This document shows, in pieces, positions 41,391 through 49,569 of a DNA stretch of 64,000 bases. Position numbers and translations under genes: made by a program. The DNA comes from an uncultured Bacteroidales bacterium. Lineage in GTDB: Bacteria; Bacteroidota; Bacteroidia; Bacteroidales; P3. Positions within the stretch are counted from its first letter, which is position 1; each line of letters starts with the position of its first letter. A model generated the notes under the pieces. The model did no database searches and had not been told where the DNA came from. It saw only the letters and a list, made by a program, of their open reading frames with translations. Location: the NCBI GenBank assembly GCA_910578275.1, contig CAJTPR010000002.1:62001-126000 (forward strand), given 5' to 3'.

Positions 41391-41418
41391 GAGGGAACGT
41401 GTTCCGGCACGTGACCGA
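41391..41418. repeat. Dispersed element sharing the core of the 121-bp repeat
   Basis: GAGGGA, a 16-nt hairpin and GACCGA occur here in the orientation opposite to the array at 20.6-21.0 kb. The hairpin is ACGTGT-TCCG-GCACGT, whereas the array unit 3 read in the same direction is ACTTGC-TTGA-GCAAGT. Flanks and lengths (6-16-6) are identical while the stem sequence changes on both sides, so pairing is conserved but primary sequence is not. Confidence 0.7.
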
Positions 41419-41637
41419 CTCCGGGGGTTCCCGTTATCTGATCCCGTGTGCCGTCTTGGCCCGTGTCGTTTCTTTGCGGGATTCCGCTATCCTCCCGCTC
41501 ATGTGGCGTGGCGCGCTTTCGTATCTTCCGTCTCGGTTCTTGATTACGGGACAGGCCTTTTTCACGAATCCCGCGGGTTTCGTCACCGACGTCTTGTCAT
41601 CCGTCCGGAGATTCTGGCGATTTTCCGGGAAGCGGTC

Positions 41638-41684
41638 AAAAGGAAAAGGGCCGTGGATCGATTCCACGGCCCTTTTCCTTTTTT
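41638..41684. terminator. Strong bidirectional terminator after the POT gene
   Basis: AAAAGGAAAAGGGCCGTGG (41638-41656) pairs perfectly with the 19 bases at 41664-41682, with a 7-nt loop. A/T tracts at both ends would give T runs on either strand. Confidence 0.92.
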
Positions 41685-41701
41685 GGCGATTCAGGCTTGT
41701 G

Positions 41702-43285
41702 CTATTTCGTCACACGTTCGAGCCATTTCACCATCGAGAGCATGACGCCCATCGAAACCAGGCAGATGATGAAGAATACCATCCAGCATTTCCAGATAGG
41801 CCAGGCGTTGTACATGAGCGGGCCGATGAAGATGAACAAGTTGCCGATGGCCGTGGCGCCGAGCCACAAGCCTTGGCACAAGCCGACCATGTGACGCGGG
41901 GCGACCTTGGATACGAACGACAAGCCGAGCGGAGAAATGAACAATTCGGCGACCGTCAGGAAGAAATAGGTCACGATCAACACCCACGGGCCCGTTTTGG
42001 CCAAGCCCATCTCGCTCATCTGTTCGGCGCTGAGTCCGCGGAAAGTTTCACCCGAAGGATACCCGCTCGTGGAAGAATAAAGCATGAGGAAAAGATAGGC
42101 CAGACCCGCGATGAACATGCCGATGGCGATTTTCCGGGGCGTGGAAATGCTTTTGCCACGTCTGGCCATGGCGCCGAAAATGGACATGATGATCGGGGTG
42201 AGGATGATGACGAAGCCGGGATTGAGAGCCTGCCATATTTCGGGAGCGACGGAGTCGGTCTGCACGAAATCACGCGCGAACACCGAAAGGGATTGTCCGT
42301 TTTGGTGGAACGAGAGCCAGAAGAAGATGGCCACGCCGAGAACCGCGAACAAGGCATACAGGCGTTGCTTGATTTCTTTGGCCATGGCGGCCTTTTCTTC
42401 GCTCGTATAGGAAGCTACTTCCGCCACTTCCTTCTTGGCGGGTTGCGGGAAGATATGCTTGGTGCGGAAGAATATCACCAAGGAAATGAGCATGGCCGCC
42501 ACCGAAGCGAAGAACGAGAAATGGATACCCGTGTTGAATGATTCGATGTATTCGGAGCAAAACGTGGTGAGGTTTTCGTAAGCCGTGGTCGTGACCAACG
42601 CCATCGTTTCGGTGAATTTGGCCGTCATGACGCCGTCGGCCAGGTATTGGTGGCAGAGGGCGGGCATATCGGCGTTGTAGACGAATCCGTGCAGTCCCAG
42701 CCACCATTCGCGGAGCAACGGAGCGACGAACGGGGCGATAAGGCCGCCGACATTGATGAATACGTAGAATATCTGGAATCCGGAATCGCGTTTGTCCTTG
42801 GCGATTTGCAGGGCTTCGGGGCCTTCCTTGGCGGCTTCGGCCTCGAATTCGTCGTACATCTTGCCCACGATCGCCTGCAGGTTGCCCTTGAACAGACCGT
42901 TTCCGAAAGCGATGCAGAACAAGGCGGCACAAGTGAATATGAGGATGCTCCACCATTCGGCGCCATGATCGAGAATGACGCTGTCGGCGCCTTTGCTGAA
43001 CAAGGGAATGGCCAAGGCCACATAGCCGGCGGCCATGATGATAAGCCCCCATTGGATGGTCTTGTTATAATTCTGCGTCTTGTCGGCAATCGCTCCGCCC
43101 ACGAGGCTCAACACGTAGATACCGCAATAGAATACCGAATAGATGATGCCTGCCGCGGTGTCCGATAAGCCGAATTTCGATACGAGAAACAACAGCAGTA
43201 CGGCATTCATGATGTAATAACCGAACCGTTCTCCCATATTGCTCAACGCGGCGGGAATCAATCCTTTAGGGTGTCCTTTAAACAT
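41702..43285 (-). CDS. Proton-dependent oligopeptide transporter (POT/PTR2 family)
   Basis: This 527-aa inner-membrane symporter imports di- and tripeptides with protons. It has about 14 hydrophobic segments. POT signatures include 'ERFGYYIMNAVLLLFL' near the N-terminus (the ExxERFxYY region), 'VGGAIADKTQNYNKTI', 'VFINVGGLIAPFVAPLL' and the helix-10 region. A long central segment (~190-300) with 'SEYIESFNTGIHFSFF' and the insertion before it resemble the extended subgroup of POT proteins in Bacteroidota. It fits with the two M20 dipeptidases for peptide nutrition. A TATATTCG box (one mismatch from TAnnTTTG) at 43354-43347 lies about 60 nt upstream. Confidence 0.93.
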   Translation of the reverse strand: MFKGHPKGLIPAALSNMGERFGYYIMNAVLLLFLVSKFGLSDTAAGIIYSVFYCGIYVLSLVGGAIADKTQNYNKTIQWGLIIMAAGYVALAIPLFSKGADSVILDHGAEWWSILIFTCAALFCIAFGNGLFKGNLQAIVGKMYDEFEAEAAKEGPEALQIAKDKRDSGFQIFYVFINVGGLIAPFVAPLLREWWLGLHGFVYNADMPALCHQYLADGVMTAKFTETMALVTTTAYENLTTFCSEYIESFNTGIHFSFFASVAAMLISLVIFFRTKHIFPQPAKKEVAEVASYTSEEKAAMAKEIKQRLYALFAVLGVAIFFWLSFHQNGQSLSVFARDFVQTDSVAPEIWQALNPGFVIILTPIIMSIFGAMARRGKSISTPRKIAIGMFIAGLAYLFLMLYSSTSGYPSGETFRGLSAEQMSEMGLAKTGPWVLIVTYFFLTVAELFISPLGLSFVSKVAPRHMVGLCQGLWLGATAIGNLFIFIGPLMYNAWPIWKCWMVFFIICLVSMGVMLSMVKWLERVTK

Positions 43286-43365
43286 AGCTTTGTCGTTTTA
43301 ACGTTTATTTTGTAGTTGAATTTAGTTGCCAACCGGGCACAATCCGCGAATATACAGGATTTTTT

Positions 43366-43373
43366 TAACTTTG
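43366..43373 (+). promoter_or_regulatory. -7 element (TAACTTTG) for the maf-led operon
   Basis: An exact TAnnTTTG match stands 97 nt before the maf start and on the opposite strand to the POT promoter region. The -33 box is not conserved. It would head the long plus-strand gene run. Confidence 0.5.
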
Positions 43374-43470
43374 GAGTTTGTTGCATGCGGGTGGAGTGCC
43401 GGTTCCGGATACTTGGTTTTTTTCGGAAAAGACCCGTGAATGCGAAAAAAGATTTACAAAAGACAAGAAT

Positions 43471-44079
43471 ATGCTTCCTTTTCAGGATTTTCCCTTCGAA
43501 ATCGTGCTGGGCTCCTCTTCTCCGCGCAGGAAAGAACTCCTTTCCGCCTTGGGTTTCCGTTTCACGGTCATGAACAAGGACGTGGACGAGAACTATCCCT
43601 TGTCCATTCCCCGCGAAAGCGTTCCCGAGTACTTGGCACACCTCAAGTCGATGGCGTTTACCGACGACGAATTGCCTCGGAACTATCTGCTGATTACCGC
43701 CGACACGATGGTGGTTTTGGACAACAAGCCTTTTCACAAGCCCAAGGACCGCGACCAGGCCATCCGCACCCTTTATTCCCTTTCGGGTCAGACCCACAAG
43801 GTGATCACGGGACTTTCGTTGCGGACGGTCGACAAGCAATACACGTTTTCGGTGGAATCGAAGGTTTCCTTCCGCGTGTTCAACCTCGAGGAAATCGAAT
43901 ATTACGTGGACACGTACAGGCCTTACGACAAGGCGGGCTCCTACGGCATACAGGAATGGATAGGCTATGTGGGCATAGCGTCGGTGGAAGGTTCGTTCTA
44001 CAATGTGATGGGGCTTCCCACCCAACGGCTCTACCAGGTCCTCTCCGAAATTTATAACCATCGTGAACTGCTGAAATAA
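43471..44079 (+). CDS. maf: Maf-family nucleoside triphosphate pyrophosphatase
   Basis: The 202-aa protein hydrolyses modified or non-canonical pyrimidine nucleotides (dTTP/UTP or m5 derivatives in characterised relatives) to the monophosphate. Maf motifs are complete: N-terminal 'LGSSSPRRKELLSALG', the catalytic Asp in 'LLITADTMVVLDN', and 'YRPYDKAGSYGIQEW'. The open frame extends to 43378, but the family start corresponds to ATG 43471. Its stop codon directly abuts the S41 protease start (TAA then ATG), so the two are coupled. Confidence 0.93.
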   Translation: MLPFQDFPFEIVLGSSSPRRKELLSALGFRFTVMNKDVDENYPLSIPRESVPEYLAHLKSMAFTDDELPRNYLLITADTMVVLDNKPFHKPKDRDQAIRTLYSLSGQTHKVITGLSLRTVDKQYTFSVESKVSFRVFNLEEIEYYVDTYRPYDKAGSYGIQEWIGYVGIASVEGSFYNVMGLPTQRLYQVLSEIYNHRELLK

Positions 44080-45777
44080 ATGAAGTTTTTTTTCAAACTC
44101 ATCGCGATTCCGGTCCTTGCATGGGCGGCTTTGTCGCCGAATGCGGCAAGGGCCCAGCAAACCGAGGCTTCCGGCAATGACGAGTTCGAGGTGCTCAAGA
44201 ACCTTGAAATCTTCTCGGCCGTTTACAAGACCGCCGAACTGGCCTATGTGGACGGCGTGGAACCGGGAAGCCTGATCAAGTCGGCCTTGGATGCCATGTT
44301 GCGTACGCTCGACCCTTACACGATATATATTCCGGAGGCGGAGATAGAGGATTTCCGTATCATGACCGAGGGTGAGTACGGCGGAATAGGCTCCACGATC
44401 CATGCCCGTGCCGGCTGGATTTACATTTCCGATCCCTATGAAGGATTCCCGGCCGATCAGGCCGGATTGAAGCCTGGTGACAAGATTTTGGAAATCAACG
44501 GCGAATCCACTCAAGGGAAGAACGTTTCGGACGTGAGTTCCCTGCTCAAGGGCCAGGCCGGTACATCCTTGACCCTTTTGGTCGAGAGCGCGGGTTCGGC
44601 CAAGCCCAGGGAAGTGAACCTGGTACGTCGTGAAATAAGGATCAAGAACGTCACCTACAGCGGAATGTTGCGCGACAGCGTGGGATATATCCGTCAGGAC
44701 GGCTTTACGCAAGGGGCGATGGAAGAAGTGCGGCAGGCTTTCTTGGACTTGCGCGAAAAGGGCATGAAGTATCTGGTCTATGACCTGCGTTATAACGGCG
44801 GCGGCTTGTTGGACGAGGCGGTGGGCATCGTGAACCTTTTCCTGCGCAAAGGCGTTCCGGTGGTCAGTACCAAAGGAAAGATAAAAGACCGCAACCATAC
44901 CTATTCCACCACGAAAGACCCCGTCGATACGGAGATTCCCGTCGTTTTCCTCACCAGTCGCGGCACGGCTTCGGCTTCCGAGATCCTTACGGGAGCCATG
45001 CAGGATTACGACCGGGCGGTATTGGTGGGCGAGCGCACGTTCGGAAAAGGCTTGGTGCAGAATATCCTGCCATTGCCCTACAATGCCCAGATGAAAGTGA
45101 CGGTGGCCAAGTATTACATTCCAAGCGGTCGTTGCGTGCAGGCATTGGATTACAGCCACAAGGACGAGAACGGCCGGGCCCTGCCCATTCCCGATTCCTT
45201 GCGGAACGCTTTCAGGACGGCGGCCGGTCGCGTGGTTTACGACGGCGACGGAATCGAACCCGACATCGAAATGGAAGTGCCCTTGTTGAGCGCGGTGGCG
45301 GTAAGCCTGGTGACCAAGTTCCTGATCTTCGACTATGCCAACCTGTATGCGGCCGGGCATGAGAAGATAGGCGAGATTGCAAAGTTTGAGGTGACCGACG
45401 CGCTCTACGACGACTTCTTGTCGTTCATGAAAGACAAGGACTATTCCTACAAGCTGCCCAGCGAGAGGATCCTGGAACAGTTCAAGGTCGAGGCGCGGAA
45501 CGACAGCTGCTTCGCGGAAGTGGAGACGTCGTTCGTCCAGTTGGCGGACAAGCTGGCCAAGACCAAGGAAGGCGACCTGACAAGGAACAAGGAAGAAATA
45601 AGATCCATGCTGAGGGAAGAAATCGTGTCGCGCTATTACTACCAGTCGGGACGCGCCGAAGCCGAGCTTCAGGGCGACCGGACGGTGAACCGTGCCATCG
45701 AGGTCCTTCTGGACAAGGATCTTTACCGGCAATTGCTTTCCGCCGGAAACTCCCCCAAAAAGAACAACCATGAATAG
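44080..45777 (+). CDS. S41 family C-terminal processing protease
   Basis: This 565-aa periplasmic serine protease has a signal peptide of ~25 residues ('SPNAARAQQ'), an N-terminal helical region, a PDZ domain (~90-185; 'GGIGSTIHARAGWIYISDPY', 'AGLKPGDKILEING') and the tail-specific protease domain. The catalytic Ser298 lies in 'TSRGTASASEILTG' and Lys323 in 'GERTFGKGLVQN', 25 residues apart as in E. coli Tsp. A ~150-residue C-terminal helical extension follows. It overlaps the downstream deaminase gene by 8 bp. Substrates are unknown; it may process secreted or envelope proteins. Confidence 0.93.
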   Translation: MKFFFKLIAIPVLAWAALSPNAARAQQTEASGNDEFEVLKNLEIFSAVYKTAELAYVDGVEPGSLIKSALDAMLRTLDPYTIYIPEAEIEDFRIMTEGEYGGIGSTIHARAGWIYISDPYEGFPADQAGLKPGDKILEINGESTQGKNVSDVSSLLKGQAGTSLTLLVESAGSAKPREVNLVRREIRIKNVTYSGMLRDSVGYIRQDGFTQGAMEEVRQAFLDLREKGMKYLVYDLRYNGGGLLDEAVGIVNLFLRKGVPVVSTKGKIKDRNHTYSTTKDPVDTEIPVVFLTSRGTASASEILTGAMQDYDRAVLVGERTFGKGLVQNILPLPYNAQMKVTVAKYYIPSGRCVQALDYSHKDENGRALPIPDSLRNAFRTAAGRVVYDGDGIEPDIEMEVPLLSAVAVSLVTKFLIFDYANLYAAGHEKIGEIAKFEVTDALYDDFLSFMKDKDYSYKLPSERILEQFKVEARNDSCFAEVETSFVQLADKLAKTKEGDLTRNKEEIRSMLREEIVSRYYYQSGRAEAELQGDRTVNRAIEVLLDKDLYRQLLSAGNSPKKNNHE

Positions 45778-46234
45778 CGAATTTATGAAGGAAGCCATCC
45801 GTTTGGCTTGCCGGAACATCGAAAAGGGCGGCGGACCGTTTGCCGCATTGATCGTGAAAGACGGGGAAGTGATCGCCCGCACGGGGAATACCGTGACCTT
45901 GGACAACGACCCCACGGCGCATGCCGAGGTGAACGCCATACGGCAGGCTTGCAAGAAACTGGGCACGTTCGACTTGAGCGGATGCGAGATCTATTCCAGC
46001 TGCGAACCTTGTCCGATGTGCCTTTCGGCCATCTATTGGGCGCATGTGGACAGAATCTATGTTTCCGGACTCCGTCACGAAGCGGCCGCGGCCGGATTCG
46101 ACGACCAGTTCCTTTACGAGGAGATAGGCAAGGATTATCCGCAACGGAAGATTCCCGTCACCGTGCTTTTGCGCGAAGAGGGAAACGAACCTTTCGAGAT
46201 GTGGAAGAAATACGAGCAGAAAATAGCCTATTAG
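45770..46234 (+). CDS. Nucleoside deaminase (guanine deaminase-like)
   Basis: This 154-aa zinc enzyme of the cytidine-deaminase superfamily has the zinc and proton-shuttle motifs His51-Ala-Glu53 ('TAHAEVNAIR') and 'SSCEPCPMCLSAIYW' (Cys81, Cys84). The C-terminal part ('AAAAGFDDQFLYEEIGKDY' and a 'PFEMWKKY' tail) resembles bacterial guanine deaminases of the GuaD type more than TadA. The start ATG 45770 lies inside the end of the S41 gene, while the frame upstream of it is only shadow. The gldA-like gene follows after one base. It probably serves purine salvage. Confidence 0.9.
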   Translation: MNSEFMKEAIRLACRNIEKGGGPFAALIVKDGEVIARTGNTVTLDNDPTAHAEVNAIRQACKKLGTFDLSGCEIYSSCEPCPMCLSAIYWAHVDRIYVSGLRHEAAAAGFDDQFLYEEIGKDYPQRKIPVTVLLREEGNEPFEMWKKYEQKIAY

Positions 46235-46235
46235 C

Positions 46236-47159
46236 ATGTCGTTGCGGGTAGAAGACATAAGCAAGTCTTACGGCACGCAAAAAGTGCTGGACAACGTGAG
46301 CTTTTCGGTTCAAGGCGCCCAGGTCGTAGGGCTTCTGGGGCCTAACGGAGCGGGGAAGTCCACGTTGATGAAGATCATATGCTGCTGCCTGATGCCCGAT
46401 TCGGGCAAGGTGTCGGTCTGCGGCCTGGACACGATGAACCGTTCGTTGCAGGTTCGTCGCCGGATCGGCTACTTGTCGGAACACAACCCGCTCTATCAGG
46501 ACATGTATGTGCGCGAATACCTTGATTTTGTCGGGAAGATCTACATGGATGCCCGTACCACGGCCAAAAGGCGCGAGGAGGTGATTTCCCTCACCGGATT
46601 GGGACGCGAGGCGCACAAGAAGGCGGGGCAACTCTCCAAAGGATACCGTCAACGCCTGGGATTGGCGGCCGCGCTCATCCACCGTCCGGACGTGCTGATC
46701 ATGGATGAACCTACCACGGGTCTGGATCCCAACCAGCTGGAGGAGATACGCGCCTTGGTTCGCCGTCTGGGCGAGGAAAAGATCGTGATTTTCTCCACGC
46801 ATGTCATGCAGGAGGTGCAGGCCGTGTGCGAGCGCGTGCTGCTTTTGAACCGTGGCCGGCTGGTGGCCGATGCCCCTATGGGCGACTTGATGCGCGACTT
46901 GCACGGCAACGTGCAGGTGAAAGTGGAATTCGACAAGAACGTCGAATTGGCAAGGCTGGAAGCCATCGACGGCGTGTCGCAGGCAAGCAACGTCCAAGGC
47001 AACGTTTATCATCTGAGCGGTGCCGGCAAGACCGACTTGCGTCCTGCCTTGTTCGACTTCGCGGTGAGGAACGGCCTTTCCGTATTGACGTTGCAGCAGG
47101 AAGAAGTCGACCTTGAAACCGTTTTCCATCGTCTCACCCAAACAGGAAATCCGCTATGA
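46236..47159 (+). CDS. gldA: ABC transporter ATP-binding protein, GldA-like
   Basis: The 307-aa ATPase has Walker A 'GLLGPNGAGKSTLMKII' (35-43), the Q-loop region 'GYLSEHNPLYQDMYVREYL', signature 'LSKGYRQRLGLAAALI' and Walker B 'VLIMDEPTTGLDPNQLEEIR', followed by a ~75-residue C-terminal domain ('VDLETVFHRLTQ'). This matches GldA, the ATPase of the gliding-motility-associated ABC transporter in Bacteroidota. No GldF or GldG permease gene is adjacent, so gliding cannot be inferred. Many non-gliding Bacteroidales keep this gene. It overlaps the DUF4271 gene by 4 bp. Confidence 0.85.
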   Translation: MSLRVEDISKSYGTQKVLDNVSFSVQGAQVVGLLGPNGAGKSTLMKIICCCLMPDSGKVSVCGLDTMNRSLQVRRRIGYLSEHNPLYQDMYVREYLDFVGKIYMDARTTAKRREEVISLTGLGREAHKKAGQLSKGYRQRLGLAAALIHRPDVLIMDEPTTGLDPNQLEEIRALVRRLGEEKIVIFSTHVMQEVQAVCERVLLLNRGRLVADAPMGDLMRDLHGNVQVKVEFDKNVELARLEAIDGVSQASNVQGNVYHLSGAGKTDLRPALFDFAVRNGLSVLTLQQEEVDLETVFHRLTQTGNPL

Positions 47160-47878
47160 CCGCCTTGCCGGACATGATGTCGATCCAGTGGTTGCCATAT
47201 CATTCCGTGCATGCCGTGAGCATGGACGTGTGGATTTTCGTTTCCATGGTCTTTTATGCCTGGGTGGTGCAACGGAATGTGCGGAAGATAGGCAGCCTCT
47301 GCCGCCATTTGTCCGGTTTTCGCGATTTGGCGAGAAACAAGAATCCGGAAGGAACCAAGAACCCGCGCAGGTTCTGGAATTTTTCCTTCCTGGCCTTGTC
47401 GGTGGTCAATGTTTCCTGGTTCTTATACATGCTCTGGATCCATGCCGGCTGGCGGTTTCCGTTCGGCGGTTCGCACGATACCCATACGGGATGCAATTAC
47501 CTGTTGTCCGTTTGTGCCGCCTATGCCGTTGCCTTTTATCTGGTAAAGGGTCTGGTAGTGCCGGTTTTCGCCCATGTGTTCGATGAATCCCGTTTCGGGG
47601 TTTTCATCTGGCGCATGGGACTTTCCTACGATTTCCTGTTGTCCGTGTTTACCTTCCCCTGCCTTATGGTTTCCTTGTATGCGGACGGCTTCTTGCAGGC
47701 TGTCTTTTTCTGGACGACCGTGGTCCTTTTTTCTCTCTTTTTCGTAATCAAGGTCTTGAAGGCCGTCATTGTGGGACGTTGCTACAGCCGGTTTTCCTAC
47801 CTCCATATTTTTATTTACTTTTGCGCCCTTGAAATCCTGCTGGCACTTAGTTTGTGGCAGATTGTTTTTTGCTTGTGA
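47156..47878 (+). CDS. DUF4271 membrane protein
   Basis: The 240-aa integral membrane protein has about six or seven hydrophobic segments ('FSFLALSVVNVSWFLYMLWI', 'VSLYADGFLQAVFFWTTVVL', and the C-terminal 'FIYFCALEILLALSLWQIV'). It matches the Bacteroidota family DUF4271, which typically sits immediately upstream of hemD. The conserved segment 'YHIFIYFC-LEI' is seen here as 'LHIFIYFCALEI'. Its ATG overlaps the gldA stop by 4 bp. The function is unknown. Confidence 0.85.
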   Translation: MTALPDMMSIQWLPYHSVHAVSMDVWIFVSMVFYAWVVQRNVRKIGSLCRHLSGFRDLARNKNPEGTKNPRRFWNFSFLALSVVNVSWFLYMLWIHAGWRFPFGGSHDTHTGCNYLLSVCAAYAVAFYLVKGLVVPVFAHVFDESRFGVFIWRMGLSYDFLLSVFTFPCLMVSLYADGFLQAVFFWTTVVLFSLFFVIKVLKAVIVGRCYSRFSYLHIFIYFCALEILLALSLWQIVFCL

Positions 47879-47942
47879 ATCAGATTGTTTTGTTTTCAAG
47901 ACAAGCGACTTCCAAGCGCAATGAAGCAAAAGAATTTCTGAA

Positions 47943-48908
47943 ATGTTAAAGGTCAAGAAGGTTCTTGTTTCGCAACCGGCCCCCGCCGACTACGAAAAAT
48001 CGCCCTATAAGGCCATCGCCGACAAATTCGGATTAAAGATCGTTTTCAAGAAACTTTTCCAGATAGAAGGGCTTTCGGCCATGGAGTTCAGGAAAAGCCG
48101 GATCAACCTGTTGGATTATACGGCCGTCGTGCTCAACAGCCGCAACGCGGTCGACAACTATTTCCGCCTGGCGAAGGAACTGCGTGTGCAGGTGCCCATT
48201 TCGATGAAGTTCTTTTGCAGTTCCGAATCGGTGGCTTTCTATATCCAGACCTATATCCAGTATCGCAAGCGCAAGATCTTTTACGGAAAACAGACCACGG
48301 CCGACCTGATGGAAGTGGTTTCCAAGCACAAGGAAGAAAAATTCCTCTTCCCTTGTTCGCAAGACAGCAACTCGGACGTGCCGACGGCCTTTGCCAAAGC
48401 CAAGATACCCTTGAAAAAGGCGCCGATGTACCGTACCGTTCCCGCCAAGGTGGCTTCCGAGATAAAGATCAGCGAATTCGACATGCTGGTCTTGTTCAGC
48501 CCGGTGGGTGTCAAGTCGTTGTTTGAAAACTATCCCGGCTATAAGCAGAACAAGACATTGATCGCCACGTTCGGACTTTCGGTGGCCGAGGCCGCCGACC
48601 AGGCCGGCTTGACGGTGAACCTTTCGGCCCCTACGGCCACTTCGAGTTCCATGACGCAGGCCATGAGCGAGTTTCTCACCGATTTGCACAAGAACGGTTG
48701 GGAATTGGAAAAGGTGGAGAGCAAATACGGTTACAAGCAGATCCAGGCCTCGGCCAAGAAAGCGGCCAAAGCCGCCCAGACCGAAAGCAAGACGGCCACG
48801 CGCAGCAAGACCATCGAAAGCAAGGTGGCTGCCAACAAGGCGGCGGCCTTGGCCGTGATGGCCGAGAAAAAAGGCATTCGAAAGAAGCAAAACCTCACCA
48901 AAGCGTAA
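47943..48908 (+). CDS. hemD: Uroporphyrinogen-III synthase, with basic C-terminal extension
   Basis: Residues 1-250 form the two-lobed HemD fold that closes and inverts ring D of hydroxymethylbilane in tetrapyrrole synthesis ('VLVSQPAPADYEKSPYKAI', 'VVLNSRNAVDNYFRLA', 'LVLFSPVGVKSLFENY', 'IATFGLSVAEAADQAG'). The remaining ~70 residues are low-complexity and rich in Ala, Lys, Ser and Thr (from about 'ASAKKAAKAAQTESK' onward) and are not part of the catalytic fold. Such tails recur in Bacteroidota HemD but resemble histone tails, and a role in RNA or DNA contact can only be guessed. It lies between the DUF4271 gene and rnpA, the usual order in this phylum. Confidence 0.88.
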   Translation: MLKVKKVLVSQPAPADYEKSPYKAIADKFGLKIVFKKLFQIEGLSAMEFRKSRINLLDYTAVVLNSRNAVDNYFRLAKELRVQVPISMKFFCSSESVAFYIQTYIQYRKRKIFYGKQTTADLMEVVSKHKEEKFLFPCSQDSNSDVPTAFAKAKIPLKKAPMYRTVPAKVASEIKISEFDMLVLFSPVGVKSLFENYPGYKQNKTLIATFGLSVAEAADQAGLTVNLSAPTATSSSMTQAMSEFLTDLHKNGWELEKVESKYGYKQIQASAKKAAKAAQTESKTATRSKTIESKVAANKAAALAVMAEKKGIRKKQNLTKA

Positions 48909-48914
48909 ATCGGC

Positions 48915-49334
48915 ATGCCCACACTTTGCAAGCAAGAGCGTCTTTTCGAAAAAAGACTCTTGGCGATATTGTTCGGCAGAGGGAAACGCTTTTCTTGCAA
49001 CAACGAAGAAGGATCGCTCCGGATTTGTTACCTGTCCGTACCGGGCACGGAGGTGTGGCCGGATAAGACACCGGAATCGCCGCATATTTCCTGCAAGATA
49101 TTGGTAAGTGCCCCCAAGAGCCGTTTCAGGCATGCGGTGGACCGCAACCGGATAAAACGCCTGTTGCGCGAGGCATATCGTTTCCACAAGGATTCGTTTT
49201 CGGACTTGGTTCCGGAGGAAAGCGTCCTGCTTTTGTCCTTTCAGTTCGCCGGCGGGGAGGTTTCGTTGCCGTGCATGTCGCGATTGGTGGAAAAGGCGGC
49301 CAAGACGTTGCAAAACCGGCTGGGTCATGCATAG
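48915..49334 (+). CDS. rnpA: Ribonuclease P protein component
   Basis: This 139-aa protein binds the catalytic RNase P RNA and the 5' leader of pre-tRNAs. The family RNR motif is present in 'HAVDRNRIKRLLREAYR', and the N-terminal 'CKQERLFEKRLLAILFGRGK' corresponds to the first helix and strand. The segment between ~25 and 55 is longer than in E. coli. rnpA is not next to rpmH or dnaA here but lies in a hemD-rnpA-yidD cluster, as in other Bacteroidota. It overlaps yidD by 8 bp. Confidence 0.93.
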   Translation: MPTLCKQERLFEKRLLAILFGRGKRFSCNNEEGSLRICYLSVPGTEVWPDKTPESPHISCKILVSAPKSRFRHAVDRNRIKRLLREAYRFHKDSFSDLVPEESVLLLSFQFAGGEVSLPCMSRLVEKAAKTLQNRLGHA

Positions 49335-49569
49335 TCTCTTGCGGGTTTTCCAAGACGGGCTGGGTTGGCTGTTGCGGCTTCTGGTCAGGTTCTACCAGAT
49401 ATGCGTTTCGCCCTTGTTTCCGCCCAGTTGCCGTTTCACGCCCACTTGTTCGGAATATGCGGCGCAGGCCCTCCGGAAATACGGTCCGTTCAAAGGTTCC
49501 TGGCTCACTTTCAAGCGTTTGATTCGTTGCCATCCTTGGGGTGGCAGCGGTTATGATCCCGTGCCATGA
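49327..49569 (+). CDS. yidD: Membrane protein insertion efficiency factor YidD
   Basis: This 80-aa protein has an amphipathic N-terminal helix and the strongly conserved YidD core 'RFYQICVSPLFPPSCRFTPT' followed by 'CSEYAAQALRKYG' and ending 'HPWGGSGYDPVP'. In E. coli it aids YidC/Sec-dependent membrane insertion. It overlaps rnpA by 8 bp upstream and the glycosyltransferase by 4 bp downstream (ATGA), so all three are translationally coupled. Confidence 0.95.
   Translation: MHSLLRVFQDGLGWLLRLLVRFYQICVSPLFPPSCRFTPTCSEYAAQALRKYGPFKGSWLTFKRLIRCHPWGGSGYDPVP

Larger units (their letters stand above)
41354..41701. other. Non-coding interval with three short hairpins and a repeat-family core
   Basis: This 348-bp gap lies between the convergent copA and POT genes. 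From left to right it holds AGAGG-GCGG-CCTCT (41353-41366), CGAGGA-A-TCCTCG (41374-41386), the repeat-family hairpin at 41391-41418, and a strong terminator at 41638-41684. The stretch 41420-41630 contains open frames on both strands, but none looks like a conserved protein. It may be decayed sequence. Confidence 0.6.

Noticed and set aside
41434..41667. 77-aa minus-strand frame in the copA-POT gap
   Set aside because: There is no recognisable family, its start lies inside the terminator region and its composition is atypical; it is more likely non-coding.
43258..45966. 902-aa minus-strand open frame
   Set aside because: It is antisense to maf and the S41 protease, which have full family motifs. 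Long antisense frames are expected with this G/C-rich third-position codon bias.
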